From Gemmataceae bacterium (GTDB taxonomy: Bacteria; Planctomycetota; Planctomycetia; Gemmatales; Gemmataceae): 55,681 nt of DNA. The stretch covers positions 1 to 55,681 of the forward strand of contig JAKEET010000115.1 in the NCBI GenBank assembly GCA_022616435.1, in the 5' to 3' direction. The position numbers were made by a program, and so were the translations under genes. Shown here piece by piece: positions 34,322 through 43,468 of this stretch. Below the pieces are notes generated by a model. It saw nothing but the letters and a program-made list of their open reading frames with translations, did not search any database and was not told where the DNA came from. The first letter of the stretch is position 1, and each line of letters begins with the position of its first letter.

Positions 34322-34819
34322 TCAATCTGCCTCAAACTGCGTCAGCAGGAAGATGAGCATCGCCGTGCGCTTGGCCTCGGCGGCCGGCGGGATGAGTTGG
34401 ATGGAGTTGTCGGGGTCGCCGCCGCTGAGCTTGCCCGTCTCGTCGAAGCGCAGCTCGATGTCGTTGGCCTTGGCCGAGCCGTCGGCGGCGATGGTCGCCA
34501 GCTCCACGCCCTCGGCGTCCACGACCCGGCCGTCGTCCAGCAGCCGCCCGCGCAGGTCGCCATTCGGGAAGGTGACGGTCCCGTCCGGAAGGGCGTGGCC
34601 CCACGCGCCATGGGGCCCGGTCACCACGCCGTCGTCGGACATGGTGAGCGGCCTGCCATAGCTGTCCACCAGCGCCAAACCCACGATAGTAAGAATGAGG
34701 GTCTCCAGAAATCGCGGCGTGCTTGCCGGCACGCCGGCAGACGGAGGCGGATCGCGTGTCAAACTCCCGAAGCCACATAGACTTCGGGAGCTTGAACCAC
34801 CATTACTTGAACCAGCCAC
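34322..34819 (-). CDS. Hypothetical protein, start uncertain
   Basis: About 165 aa as drawn. A hydrophobic stretch (LETLILTIVGLALV) precedes a beta-rich repeat-like region (DGVVTGPHGAWGHALPDGTV, FPNGDLRGRLLDDGRVVD, DGSAKANDIELRFDETGKL), which reads like a small repeated DG-containing sheet. The first 38 or so residues come from the hairpin element at 34764-34790 and are probably not native. An internal GTG (before PASTPRF) or the ATG at MSDDGVV may be the real start. The gene may have lost its true 5' end. No family recognised. Confidence 0.5.
   Translation of the reverse strand: MAGSSNGGSSSRSLCGFGSLTRDPPPSAGVPASTPRFLETLILTIVGLALVDSYGRPLTMSDDGVVTGPHGAWGHALPDGTVTFPNGDLRGRLLDDGRVVDAEGVELATIAADGSAKANDIELRFDETGKLSGGDPDNSIQLIPPAAEAKRTAMLIFLLTQFEAD
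34764..34790. repeat. CTCCCGAAG/CTTCGGGAG hairpin
   Basis: Perfect 9 bp arms with a 9 nt loop, of the same family as 13220-13248 and 41006-41038. It lies between or within the 5' end of the 34322 gene and the end of the 34821 gene. Confidence 0.75.
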
Positions 34820-34820
34820 A

Positions 34821-35750
34821 TTAGCTGACCTGGCGACTGCCGTCGCCGGCGCAGGTGATCGCCCACGCCTTGCTCTTGCTGGTCAGCTTGGTGCCGTACT
34901 TCACGGAAACGCGCAGCTCGATGGCGCCCACCGGCTTGTCCCGGGAGCCCGAATTGAACGGCTTGCCGCCCGTCTTGGCGTCGACGTGGACGGTCCAGCC
35001 CCAGGGCACATCGATCGACTTGCACCATACCGTGTAGTTGTTCAGGAACAACCCAGGCGCCTTGTCGCTGCGGCCGCCCCACAGGTAGCCCAGCTCGAAA
35101 TCAATGTCGACGGTGGGGCCGAAGCCGAACGTGCGATAGAACTTGGTCTTGTATTGGAACGACCATTTGTCGGCTGCCTTCTTCCAGCCGTAGAGTTCCT
35201 CCCAGGCGAGCTGCGACTTCTCGGGCATGGCCTGGCAATAGGTAGTCTCGGCCGTGGCATCGGGGGCGTTGTCCTTGACGATCGCCCAGGCTTCCTTGAG
35301 CGTATTGACGATCGTGGTGACCGCCGCGGCGGCGCCGCCGCCGCTGCCGCCCTCGCCGCTCCTGTCCGACATGGCCATCGCGTCGCCGCCGCCCCGGACT
35401 TCGGGAACGGGGATCCCAGACTGGCCGCTGGGGTTGGTGCTGTCGCCCTCGTCGCCGGTCAGGAGCAGCTCCTCGGTGTCGCCGCGTCCCGCCTCGGCGG
35501 CCTTCTTGATCTCGGCGAGGGCCTTCAGGGCTTCCTTATCGTTCTGCTTTTTCGCCGTCTGTTCGTCCTTGGCGACCGCAGTCTTGGCGATCTTCTCCAG
35601 CGCCTTGAAGAAGTTGGCAGGGTCCTTTTCCTTCTTCAGGTTGGTCTTGGCCTTGGCGAGCTCCTCCAACGCCTTGTGCACTTCGCCGGTCTTGATGGAA
35701 GCAGGCGCGTTCTTCTTCCACGCGGCGGGATCGAGTTGAACTGCAGGCAT
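34821..35750 (-). CDS. Soluble protein of unknown function with helical N-terminus
   Basis: A 309 aa protein without signal peptide or membrane helix. Residues 1-95 are Lys/Ala/Glu-rich helices (KALEELAKAKTNLKKEKD, EALKALAEIKKAAEAGRG). A low-complexity linker with GGSGGGAAAA follows. The C-terminal domain (about 150-309) is aromatic and beta-rich (YGWKKAADKWSFQYKTKFY, FELGYLWGGRSDKAPGLFLN, TVHVDAKTGGKPFNSGSRDK), with two Cys residues (YCQAM, ITCAG). No family recognised. The start is ATG 35750 with GGAG a few bases upstream. The neighbours give no clue to its role. Confidence 0.7.
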   Translation of the reverse strand: MPAVQLDPAAWKKNAPASIKTGEVHKALEELAKAKTNLKKEKDPANFFKALEKIAKTAVAKDEQTAKKQNDKEALKALAEIKKAAEAGRGDTEELLLTGDEGDSTNPSGQSGIPVPEVRGGGDAMAMSDRSGEGGSGGGAAAAVTTIVNTLKEAWAIVKDNAPDATAETTYCQAMPEKSQLAWEELYGWKKAADKWSFQYKTKFYRTFGFGPTVDIDFELGYLWGGRSDKAPGLFLNNYTVWCKSIDVPWGWTVHVDAKTGGKPFNSGSRDKPVGAIELRVSVKYGTKLTSKSKAWAITCAGDGSRQVS

Positions 35751-36308
35751 GCTGAGGCTCCTTCTGCCAGATCACGATGGACCTGGTGTTGTGTATTGTG
35801 CAACCGCTTCGCGACGGCCACCGGCACGGTCCGGGGCGCCCAAAAGCTGAACGATTATAGGCGGCGCGCAACAGGCCGGACAAGTCCTCGCCAAGAATCC
35901 CCGGGGATTTCGGCACTCCCCAAAACCTCATCGATCCGGCCAAAATTGTTGGCGATTTTGCACAAGACGTCGCGAGTCTTGAAACAGCTTGGAGATGGAT
36001 CAATCGGCGGCGCCGTCGGCTTCCAGCTGCTGAAGCGCCTCGGTTGCAACGCTCTCCGCGTTCTTCGCGCCGCGGACCACACCGATAGAATCGGGAACTT
36101 ATTGTTCGAATGACGCTAAGGGGCCTGATCCGTTTTCGAATAGCCTCTGAGACCCGGGCGGCAGCGGGAAGGCTCACGACGATAGCGCGTTCCGCACCGG
36201 GAAGTCGAGCCGGCGAATGCGACTGGCGCAGCGCCTTGGCTGCCGATTCCCTTACAACAAGCTGCAACGGCGTTCCACTGTTCCTACCTCACTTGAAAGG
36301 AGATGCCC
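35751..36308. other. Divergent intergenic region, no gene recognised
   Basis: 558 bp between divergent genes. Short open frames exist on both strands but none has coding character. It should contain the promoters of both neighbours. The ribosome site of the plus-strand gene (GAAAGGAG) is at its right end. Confidence 0.5.
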
Positions 36309-36836
36309 ATGTCGACGTCTGGTTACGAGTTCACCGGCGAGCAGAACCAACTGATCGGCAGCCTCGCCGGCAAGATGCGCTTCGTCGGCTTGTTCATCGT
36401 GATCGTGGGCGTCCTGTACCTCCTCATGGCGCTTCTGGTGGTGCTGGCGGTGTACCGCGACCGCGTCCCCGCGGACTGGAAGGCCAAGACCACAGAGTAT
36501 CTGCAGAAGGCCCGCGACCAGCTCCCCGAGGATGCCCGCAAGCAGGCCGAGAAGTACTCGCTCGACAACCTCCCGGCCAACGACCACCTGTGGGGCGTTG
36601 CCATCGGCACGGGGATCTCCGCCTTGTTCTACCTGCTCATGGGCTCCTGGACGCGCTCGGCCGCCCGGTCATTTCAGAAGATTGTCGATACGAAGGGCAA
36701 TGACATCGGCGAGTTGATGAGCGGGATGGGGGCGCTGCACAAGATGTACTCGCTGCTCTACCTGTTGCTGATGCTGGTCCTCCTGGCCGGCATCGTGTCG
36801 CTTGGCTTCACGATCTACAAGCACTTCGTGGCATGA
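36309..36836 (+). CDS. Membrane protein with three to four helices, function unknown
   Basis: A 175 aa protein. A first hydrophobic helix is at about 26-50 (FVGLFIVIVGVLYLLMALLV), followed by a soluble helical segment (TTEYLQKARDQLPEDARKQA), a second helix near 95-112 and a third at about 148-170. Start 36309 is chosen because GAAAGGAG precedes it at the right distance; an ATG two codons earlier is too close. No family recognised. Might act with the soluble protein encoded at 34821. Confidence 0.75.
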   Translation: MSTSGYEFTGEQNQLIGSLAGKMRFVGLFIVIVGVLYLLMALLVVLAVYRDRVPADWKAKTTEYLQKARDQLPEDARKQAEKYSLDNLPANDHLWGVAIGTGISALFYLLMGSWTRSAARSFQKIVDTKGNDIGELMSGMGALHKMYSLLYLLLMLVLLAGIVSLGFTIYKHFVA

Positions 36837-36998
36837 ACGCTTGCGGGCCACGGCGGCGCGAGCCACGGCGGCGCGGATGCGATTCCCGCCGCCGCTTGCC
36901 GGCGGCGTCGCGGAAATCTTCTCCAGCGCCGCGGCGCGATCAGACCGGCGGAGGGCTTCCGCTCCGCACAACGCATATCGACGCCGGCGGGCCAGCGC

Positions 36999-37964
36999 TC
37001 ACGGTTGCCGCAAGAACCAGCCGCGCGTGGTCGTGTCGGTCCGGAAGAACTCCAGGAGATGCCGGCCCAGCTTTTCCACGCCGGCTGGGGAGTGGTGCGT
37101 GCCGTCCTTGCCGAAGTCGCTCTCTTCATAAGAAACGCCGGCGCGATTCTTCTTCGCGCCGTTGGCCCAGAGATCGGGTCCCCAGCTCAGCCAGGGGGCC
37201 TTCACCTTGCCGCGGGCCGGATCGCAGTTCAGGCCGGCGTCGCCCTGCAGTTGCTGCTCGATCAGCCACTTCACGGAAAAGCCGGATTCGTACGCATACG
37301 GTTCCGGGTTCAGCTTCGTCGTGGCAAAGCCGCCATACGTCCGGCTCGAAAGATAGGCGAGCTTCACGTTCGGGAACCGCTCCGGCAGGAGTTGCACGAT
37401 CCGGGCCAGCTCGCCTTGCAGTTTCTTGGCATACGCTGGAAAGCCCTGCGAGGGACCAGCGTCGGCTTGCTTGATCCAGACCGCCTGCACCTGCGCCCGC
37501 GTCAGGCCAGCCTGTTCGAGCCGCTGGTCGATGGTGGTCCAGTACTTCACGCCGGAGTCACTCGTGGGATCCTGGATCCGCGCCGCGGTCATGCCGCCCT
37601 GGGCGCCGTTCACAAACACCATATGCGGATTGACGCCGTCGGCGTCGCGCAACTGCCGGCTGAAGCCTTGCGACGCCTGCGAGGTGTTGCTCATGCCGAT
37701 CGACAAGAGCACGATCTTGCCCTCGGGATGCGGTTGGCCGTCGGCGCCGCGCGGCATGATGTCCCTGGCGAGCCGCAGGCCGGCGGCTTCGTGCTCCTTG
37801 GGGCGTTCGTTCTTGCCGCCCGGATAGAAGCCGCCTTCGAAGCCGTGGTACTTTCCTGTCCCCAGCTCCGGCAACGGGATCAGCTTGGACCTATCCCCGT
37901 CCTGCGCCGCCGCGCCCCGGAGCATCAATGCGAATCCGAGCGCACAAGCGATGATTCGTGGCAT
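36999..37964 (-). CDS. Exported SGNH-like hydrolase
   Basis: A 321 aa secreted protein with a signal peptide (about 1-20). The pattern KIVLLSIGMSNTSQ (block I-like, Ser in GMSN), VNGAQGGMTAARI (Gly/Asn block), and the final DGTHHSPAGVEKLGRHLL (Asp-x-x-His) suggests an SGNH/GDSL-type esterase, perhaps acting on acetylated glycans. Annotation by homology is moderate; relatives are usually hypothetical in planctomycetes. Start at 37964 with GGGAG upstream. Divergent from the DUF1080 gene. Confidence 0.7.
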   Translation of the reverse strand: MPRIIACALGFALMLRGAAAQDGDRSKLIPLPELGTGKYHGFEGGFYPGGKNERPKEHEAAGLRLARDIMPRGADGQPHPEGKIVLLSIGMSNTSQASQGFSRQLRDADGVNPHMVFVNGAQGGMTAARIQDPTSDSGVKYWTTIDQRLEQAGLTRAQVQAVWIKQADAGPSQGFPAYAKKLQGELARIVQLLPERFPNVKLAYLSSRTYGGFATTKLNPEPYAYESGFSVKWLIEQQLQGDAGLNCDPARGKVKAPWLSWGPDLWANGAKKNRAGVSYEESDFGKDGTHHSPAGVEKLGRHLLEFFRTDTTTRGWFLRQP

Positions 37965-38097
37965 GACAGTCTCCCGGCGATGTGGGTAGAGACGTTGCAG
38001 TGGGCGATTGGCGTGCTGGCCAGTATAGCACCCCGCGCGATCAAGACTATGGCGGACCCCGATTCCCTTTGCTATGCTGAGTCGCGTTCCCTTCAGG

Positions 38098-38913
38098 ATG
38101 TCCGTTGTGAGCGCCGCCATGTCACGCGTATCCCTGACCCTCGTCTTCCTTGCCGCACATCCGATCCTGCACGCCGCGGAGCCGCTACGCCCCGACAAGC
38201 CCATCGCCCTCTTCAACGGCAAGGACCTTGCCGGCCTCACCACCTGGCTCAGGGACGCCAAGCGTGCCGACCCGCGCCAGGTGTTCACGGTCGTTGACGG
38301 CGTGCTGCGCCTGTCCGGCGACGGCTTGGGCTACGTGGCCACGGCGCGCGCGTATCGCGACTACCATTTGACCGTGGAATACAAGTGGGGCAAGCGCACC
38401 GACGGCGGCAAGTACGTCCGCAACTCCGGCATCCTGCTGCACGCCATCGGGCCCGACGGCGGCTCGAATGGAACCTGGATGTCATCCATCGAATGCCAGC
38501 TGGCCCAGGGTTGTGTCGGCGATCTGATCGTGATCCGCGGCAAGGACGACCGAGGCGAAGTGATCCCGGTGGCGCTCACCAGCGATGTGGCGCTTGGCCC
38601 GGACAAACGGCCGCGCTGGAAGAAGGGGGGCGAAAAACGGGTCTTCACCCGAGGCCAGCTCTGGTGGAATCGCCACGACCCAACGTTCAAGGAATACCTC
38701 GACACACGCGGCAAAGACGACGTCGAAAGCCGGCTCGGCGACTGGACCAAGGTCGAGTGCATCTGTCGAGATAGGACGATGGCCGTGAAAGTGAACGGCG
38801 TCGACGTCAATCAGGCGTACGATGTGTATCCGGCGGCCGGCAAGATCCTGCTCCAGACCGAGGGCTTCGAGATCTGGTTTCGCAAGTTTGAGTTGAAGCC
38901 GCCGGCGAAGTGA
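38098..38913 (+). CDS. 3-keto-disaccharide hydrolase (DUF1080) family protein 2
   Basis: A secreted protein of about 270 aa. DUF1080 signatures are IALFNGKDLAGLTTWL, RDYHLTVEYKWGKR, GGKYVRNSGILLHAIGPDG, SSIECQLAQGCVGDLIVI and the closing EGFEIWFRKFELKP. Longer than the 23005 homolog because of an insertion of about 50 residues around the substrate-facing loop. The start is 38098 or 38119 (signal peptide MSRVSLTLVFLAAHPILHA); no good ribosome site distinguishes them. Faces the convergent DUF1501 gene, ending 8 bp away. Confidence 0.88.
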   Translation: MSVVSAAMSRVSLTLVFLAAHPILHAAEPLRPDKPIALFNGKDLAGLTTWLRDAKRADPRQVFTVVDGVLRLSGDGLGYVATARAYRDYHLTVEYKWGKRTDGGKYVRNSGILLHAIGPDGGSNGTWMSSIECQLAQGCVGDLIVIRGKDDRGEVIPVALTSDVALGPDKRPRWKKGGEKRVFTRGQLWWNRHDPTFKEYLDTRGKDDVESRLGDWTKVECICRDRTMAVKVNGVDVNQAYDVYPAAGKILLQTEGFEIWFRKFELKPPAK

Positions 38914-38921
38914 GATCGTGA

Positions 38922-40331
38922 TTACGAGATGATCTCTTCCACCACCCGCCCCGCCACGTCCGTCAGCCGGAAGTTGCGACCGTCGTAGCGGTAGGTAAGC
39001 CGGGTGTGGTCGAGGCCGAGCTGATGCAGGATGGTGGCGTGCAGGTCGTGCATGTGGACCTTGTCGGCGACGGCGTGGTGGCCGTAGTCGTCGGTGGCGC
39101 CGTGGACGATGCCGGGCTTGATGCCGCCGCCGGCCAGGAACTGGGTGAAGCCGCCGGGGTTGTGGTCGCGGCCGGTGCCGTTGCGCTCGGCGTACGGGGT
39201 GCGGCCGAACTCGCCGCCCCACCAGACGAGCGTGTCTTCCAGAAGGCCGCGGCGCTTCAGATCGGCGAGCAAGCCGGCGACGGGCTTATCGGTGGCCAGC
39301 GCGTGGTCGGCGTGCTTGGGCAGGTTCGAGTGCTGGTCCCAGGCGGGGTTGTCGGTGTTGTCGCCGTAGTTGATCTGGATGTAGCGCACGCCCGCTTCGG
39401 CCAGCCGCCGGGCCATCAGGCATTGCCGGCCGAAGTTGTCGGTGGGTTGCTGGCCGATGCCGTAGAGCCGGAGCGTTTCGGGGGTTTCGCGCGTCAGGTC
39501 GAGGATCTCCGGGGCGCGGGTCTGCATGCGGAAGGCGACGTCGAAGGAACCGATGACCGCGTCCAGCTCCGAGTCCCCTGCCCTGCCCCGTGCCTGCTCC
39601 GCGTTGAGCGCACGCAGCAGGTCGAGCTGGCCGCGCTGTTCCTCCACCGTGCGCGCACTGTTGGTCAGGTTGCGGATGCGGGCCTCGGCCGCGGGAATGC
39701 CGGCCCGGCCGATCGGCGTCCCCTGGAACGCCGACGGCAGAAACGCGTTCGACCAGTTGCGCGGTCCGCCGTTGCCCATCGACGGGCAGATGGTGATGAA
39801 GCCGGGCAGGTTCTGGTTCTCGGCGCCGAGGCCGTACAAGGTCCACGCCCCGACCGAGGGCCGCACGAGGTTGATCGAGCCGGTGTGCATGAACAGGGTG
39901 GCCGGGCCGTGGGCGATGCCCTCGGTGTGCATGCCCTGGAGGAAGCACAGGTCATCGACGTGCCGGCCGATGTGCGGGAACAGGTCCGAGACCCACTTGC
40001 CCGACGCCCCGTATTGCCGGAAGCGCCACAGGTTCTTCATGACGCGATGCTCGACGACGGAGCGGGTGCGGGCGAAGGTGCGGGCGTCGTCGAACGACAT
40101 CATCCGGCCGTCCTCGCGCGCCAGCCGCGGCTTGTAGTCGAAGGAATCGACCTGACTGGGCCCGCCCTGCATGAAGATGAAGATGACGCGCTTGGCCCTG
40201 GCCCGGTGATGCCCGGCCCGCGCGGCCAGCGGGTTGGCCTGGGCGTGGGCCAGGTCGGCCAGCGCGAGATAGCCGAAGCCGCACGCGAGCGACTTGAGGG
40301 CGTGACGGCGGGAGAAACTTTGATTGAACAT
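38922..40331 (-). CDS. DUF1501 Tat-exported protein
   Basis: A 469 aa protein. The N-terminal Tat-type signal is SRRHALKSLACGFGYLALAD. The alkaline-phosphatase-like DUF1501 fold is shown by VIFIFMQGGPSQVDSFDYKP near the start, HGPATLFMHTGS, WWGGEFGRTPYAERNGTGRD and the HMHDLHATILHQLGLDH tail. It is translated after the PSD1 gene from the same strand (123 bp gap), the standard planctomycetal pair. The pair is thought to act in degradation or oxidation of complex carbohydrates, but no substrate is proven. Confidence 0.95.
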   Translation of the reverse strand: MFNQSFSRRHALKSLACGFGYLALADLAHAQANPLAARAGHHRARAKRVIFIFMQGGPSQVDSFDYKPRLAREDGRMMSFDDARTFARTRSVVEHRVMKNLWRFRQYGASGKWVSDLFPHIGRHVDDLCFLQGMHTEGIAHGPATLFMHTGSINLVRPSVGAWTLYGLGAENQNLPGFITICPSMGNGGPRNWSNAFLPSAFQGTPIGRAGIPAAEARIRNLTNSARTVEEQRGQLDLLRALNAEQARGRAGDSELDAVIGSFDVAFRMQTRAPEILDLTRETPETLRLYGIGQQPTDNFGRQCLMARRLAEAGVRYIQINYGDNTDNPAWDQHSNLPKHADHALATDKPVAGLLADLKRRGLLEDTLVWWGGEFGRTPYAERNGTGRDHNPGGFTQFLAGGGIKPGIVHGATDDYGHHAVADKVHMHDLHATILHQLGLDHTRLTYRYDGRNFRLTDVAGRVVEEIIS

Positions 40332-40454
40332 TTCGGCTCCCGGTTCAGGATCTCGCTTGGATCATTCACCATACTCGTAGGGACCTACGATATGCTCGCC
40401 CTGGACGCGCAGCATACCGGCCACTTCCTCGGCTTTGCCGACATCGTCAAACTG

Positions 40455-43301
40455 TCAGTCTACATACCGGAAGTCCAAACACGCAAACACAGTTTGGCAC
40501 AAGCGCTCCCATGCCGCCGGTCTCTCAGTCCCATTTGCGCTTTCCAAATAGGCAATCGCCACCTGCCGCTCACGTTCCGCCGGAAAACGGCCGAGCGCCG
40601 TGCGATAGATCAGGTCCAGCCGTTGCGATTCGTTCAATCCCTCTCGTGTCAACAGTCCGGCCGCGACGTGCCTCGCCTGCCCCATCACGAACGGATTGTT
40701 CATCAAATACAACGCCTGCGTCGGCACGGTGCTGACGTTGCGGCGGCCCATGACCATGTTCGGATCGGGGAAGTCGAACACCTCGAACAATTCCAGCAGG
40801 CGATTGCGGAACACCGGCGCGTAGATGCTGCGGCGCGTATCGTCGAAGATGTAGTCGCGCTCGACCGTCGTTCCCTTCTTGATGTTGTTGCCGAAGACGG
40901 TGCGGTCGAGCTTGCCGCTGACCGCCAGGATCGCGTCGCGGAGCGACTCGGCGTCGAGCCGGCGGCGGTTTTGCCGCCAGAGCAAGCGGTTCTCCGGATC
41001 GATCAAGACTCCCGAAGTCTTGGAGACTTCGGCAGTCTGGCTGCTCATCTGGAACGTGCGCGACAGAACGATCTCGCGGATCAGCGTTTTCATCGACCAG
41101 CCATCCTGCACGAACTTGACCGCGAGGTAATCGAGCAACTCCGGGTGCGACGGCAGCTCGCCGGTCTTGCCGAAGTTGTCCACGGTGCGAACCAAGCCCG
41201 CGCCGAACAGGTGATGCCACACCCGGTTGGCCATGACGCGGGCGGTCAACGGATTATCGGCGCTCGTCAGCCACGCCGCCAGCTCGCGGCGGCCGCTGCC
41301 ATTCGAGGCGAGCCGTGGGGCGTGAGCCCTCGGTTGCGTCGCGACCTGCAGGAACCCGCGTGGCACGAGGTCCCCCTTGTTGTGCACGTTGCCGCGCAGG
41401 GCGATGTGGATGTCCTCGATCTTGTCCCCTTCGGCCACCGCCATCGCCACCGGCCGTTCGGGCATCCTCTTTTCCAGACTCTTCAGCTCGGCCTCAAGCT
41501 GCGCCAGACTCCCAACGTCGCGAGGACTTCCGGAGTCTTTCTCGGCCTTCTTCACATCGTCTTCCGACAGAAACTGCACCGCGTCGGCGACGACGTGGCC
41601 GTTGGCGCCGTCGGTCGTCACCATCACGAACCACTGGCTCCCTTCCTCGAAGCGATACTTGCCCAGCGAAATCCACCGCCCCGCGATCGGCGGCGTCTTC
41701 TTCTGGTTGACGAAGACGGTCGTGTCGCCGTCGGTGTGGAAAACGCGGACCGCGACCTTGTCGGCCCGATTGTTGGAAGGAACGAACGAGAACCGCACTT
41801 CGTAGAATCCGCTCCTGGTGAACTCGGGCTGGAAGGTGACGGTCTTCTCCCCTTTCATGCCGCGGTCGTCGTACAGGTAACCCTGGCCCACGAAGTGATT
41901 CGTGAAACTGGAATTCTTCCATTTGCCGACGATCTTGGCCTGCGCGTCGTCCACCACGATGCCGGGCAGATCGGCGGCCACGATCGGCATCCCTTTCTCC
42001 GGCGCGCCGCCGCCGGTCTTGGCGAGCTGCGCCTTGGCCTGCTTGATCTGCTGCTTGAGCGCCGCGATCCGCGTTTCGTACTTCGAAATCGCCAGCTCCT
42101 GTTCGGCGTCCAGCATCGGCAGCCGCCGGCTCATCCATTTCGACACGTTGTCGTGCACGATGAACTTGGTGCTCTTGAAGATGCCGGCCAGGGCGTAGTA
42201 GTCGCGCGTCGGGATCGGGTCGAACTTGTGATCGTGGCAGCGGGCGCAGCCGATCGTCATGCCCAGAAACGCCTTGCCCATGGTGTCGAGCTGCTCGTCG
42301 ACGATGTCCATCTCCAGGATCGGCTTGTCCTGGCGCTCGTAGTTGTGCGGACCGAGCAAGAGGAACGCCGTCGCGATCAGCCGCCAGTAGCGTTCTTCGG
42401 GAGTCCTGGCGTCGAGCAGGTCGCCGGCCAGTTGCTCGGTGATGAACTGGTCGAACGGCGTGTCGGTGTTGAAGGCGCGGATGACGTAGTCGCGATAGCG
42501 CCAGGCGTCCTTGAACATGAGCGTGCGGCCGCCGCCCGACGACTCCGCGAACCGGGCCACGTCCAGCCAGTGCCGGCCCCAGCGCTCGCCGAAGTGCGGC
42601 GATGCCAGAAGGCGATCGACTGCGCCAATGATCGCTTGCTGTTTCGCGCTCGCGTATTTTGAAACGAATTGATCGATCTCATCCGGCGTGGGCGGCAAGC
42701 CGATCAGCACGAAGTGCAAGCGCCGCAGCAGCGTCGCCGGCTCCGCGTCGGGCGCAGGCCGCAACCCCTTCTCTTCGAGCTTGGCCAGCACCAAGCGGTC
42801 GATGTCGTTGTTCGGCCAGGCGGCATTCTTGACCTTCGGCGTCGGACCGAGCTGGGGCGGCTGGAACGCCCAGAACTTGCGGCCTTCCTCGATGGTCGGA
42901 TACTTGTGCGCGGCCTTGGCGGCGGTGGCGACGCGCGGATCGGGCGCGCCCAGGCTCACCCATTTCTCGAAGTCGGCGATGACCGCATCCGGCAACTTCC
43001 CCTTCGGCGGCATGCGCAGCTCGGGATCGGTGTACCGCAGGGCTTTGATCAGCAAGCTTTCCTGGGGCTTGCCCGGCACGAGCGCGGGGCTGGTGTCGCC
43101 GCCTTGGAGAACGCCGGCCTTGCTATCGAGCAGCAGGCCGCCGCGGTGCTTCTTGGCGTCGCTGGAATGGCACGAATAGCAATGCTCGGCGAGGACCGGA
43201 CGGATTCTCTTCTCAAAGTGATCGATGCCCGCGTCTTGCGCGAACGCAGGCCCGGCAAGGAAGAGACCGACCAAGACTGCTTTCCGGGTATGCGAATGCA
43301 T
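40455..43301 (-). CDS. PSCyt1-DUF1549-DUF1553 planctomycete cytochrome protein
   Basis: A 948 aa exported protein. After a signal peptide the planctomycete cytochrome C domain carries CYSCH (Cys41, Cys44, His45), followed by SLLIKALRYTDPELRMPPKG. Next come DUF1549 (RWGRHWLDVARFAES and GCARCHDHKFDP, a second CxxCH), a carbohydrate-binding-like insert and DUF1553 (NPLTARVMANRVWHHLFGAG, RPERERQVAIAYL-like end). Start 43301 has GGAGGA upstream. Upstream partner of the DUF1501 gene. Two palindromes lie in frame within it (41006-41038 and 41506-41538), adding QTAEVSKTSGVL and SGSPRDVGSL peptides. Electron transfer role inferred from the heme sites. Confidence 0.95.
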   Translation of the reverse strand: MHSHTRKAVLVGLFLAGPAFAQDAGIDHFEKRIRPVLAEHCYSCHSSDAKKHRGGLLLDSKAGVLQGGDTSPALVPGKPQESLLIKALRYTDPELRMPPKGKLPDAVIADFEKWVSLGAPDPRVATAAKAAHKYPTIEEGRKFWAFQPPQLGPTPKVKNAAWPNNDIDRLVLAKLEEKGLRPAPDAEPATLLRRLHFVLIGLPPTPDEIDQFVSKYASAKQQAIIGAVDRLLASPHFGERWGRHWLDVARFAESSGGGRTLMFKDAWRYRDYVIRAFNTDTPFDQFITEQLAGDLLDARTPEERYWRLIATAFLLLGPHNYERQDKPILEMDIVDEQLDTMGKAFLGMTIGCARCHDHKFDPIPTRDYYALAGIFKSTKFIVHDNVSKWMSRRLPMLDAEQELAISKYETRIAALKQQIKQAKAQLAKTGGGAPEKGMPIVAADLPGIVVDDAQAKIVGKWKNSSFTNHFVGQGYLYDDRGMKGEKTVTFQPEFTRSGFYEVRFSFVPSNNRADKVAVRVFHTDGDTTVFVNQKKTPPIAGRWISLGKYRFEEGSQWFVMVTTDGANGHVVADAVQFLSEDDVKKAEKDSGSPRDVGSLAQLEAELKSLEKRMPERPVAMAVAEGDKIEDIHIALRGNVHNKGDLVPRGFLQVATQPRAHAPRLASNGSGRRELAAWLTSADNPLTARVMANRVWHHLFGAGLVRTVDNFGKTGELPSHPELLDYLAVKFVQDGWSMKTLIREIVLSRTFQMSSQTAEVSKTSGVLIDPENRLLWRQNRRRLDAESLRDAILAVSGKLDRTVFGNNIKKGTTVERDYIFDDTRRSIYAPVFRNRLLELFEVFDFPDPNMVMGRRNVSTVPTQALYLMNNPFVMGQARHVAAGLLTREGLNESQRLDLIYRTALGRFPAERERQVAIAYLESANGTERPAAWERLCQTVFACLDFRYVD
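41006..41038. repeat. In-frame AGACTCCCGAAGTCT palindrome in PSD1 gene
   Basis: AGACTCCCGAAGTCT (41006-41020) and AGACTTCGGCAGTCT (41024-41038) form a 15 bp stem with one mismatch and a 3 nt loop. Same family as 13220-13248. Read on the minus strand it adds about ten residues in the DUF1553 domain. Confidence 0.85.
41506..41538. repeat. Degenerate in-frame palindrome in PSD1 gene
   Basis: AGACTCC and GGAGTCT bracket a 33 bp segment of the same family with several mismatches in the middle. It encodes SGSPRDVGSL. Its decay suggests an older insertion than the 41006 copy. Confidence 0.55.
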
Positions 43302-43468
43302 GCGTCCTCCGCTCGACGATGGCATGACTCCGATTATAATCGAGAATTCCCTTCAAGGGTCTACTTTTCCGCCTTCCGCCGCGTCCTTGGGGATGCCGAG
43401 CCAGCGATGGTAAGGATCGAACATGGCAACATCTCATTAGTCGGCACGCTGCGAAGACCATTCCCACG

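Noticed and set aside
39006..42662. 1218-codon plus-strand open frame opposite the DUF1501 and PSD1 genes
   Set aside because: Antisense to two well-recognised genes and compositionally abnormal.
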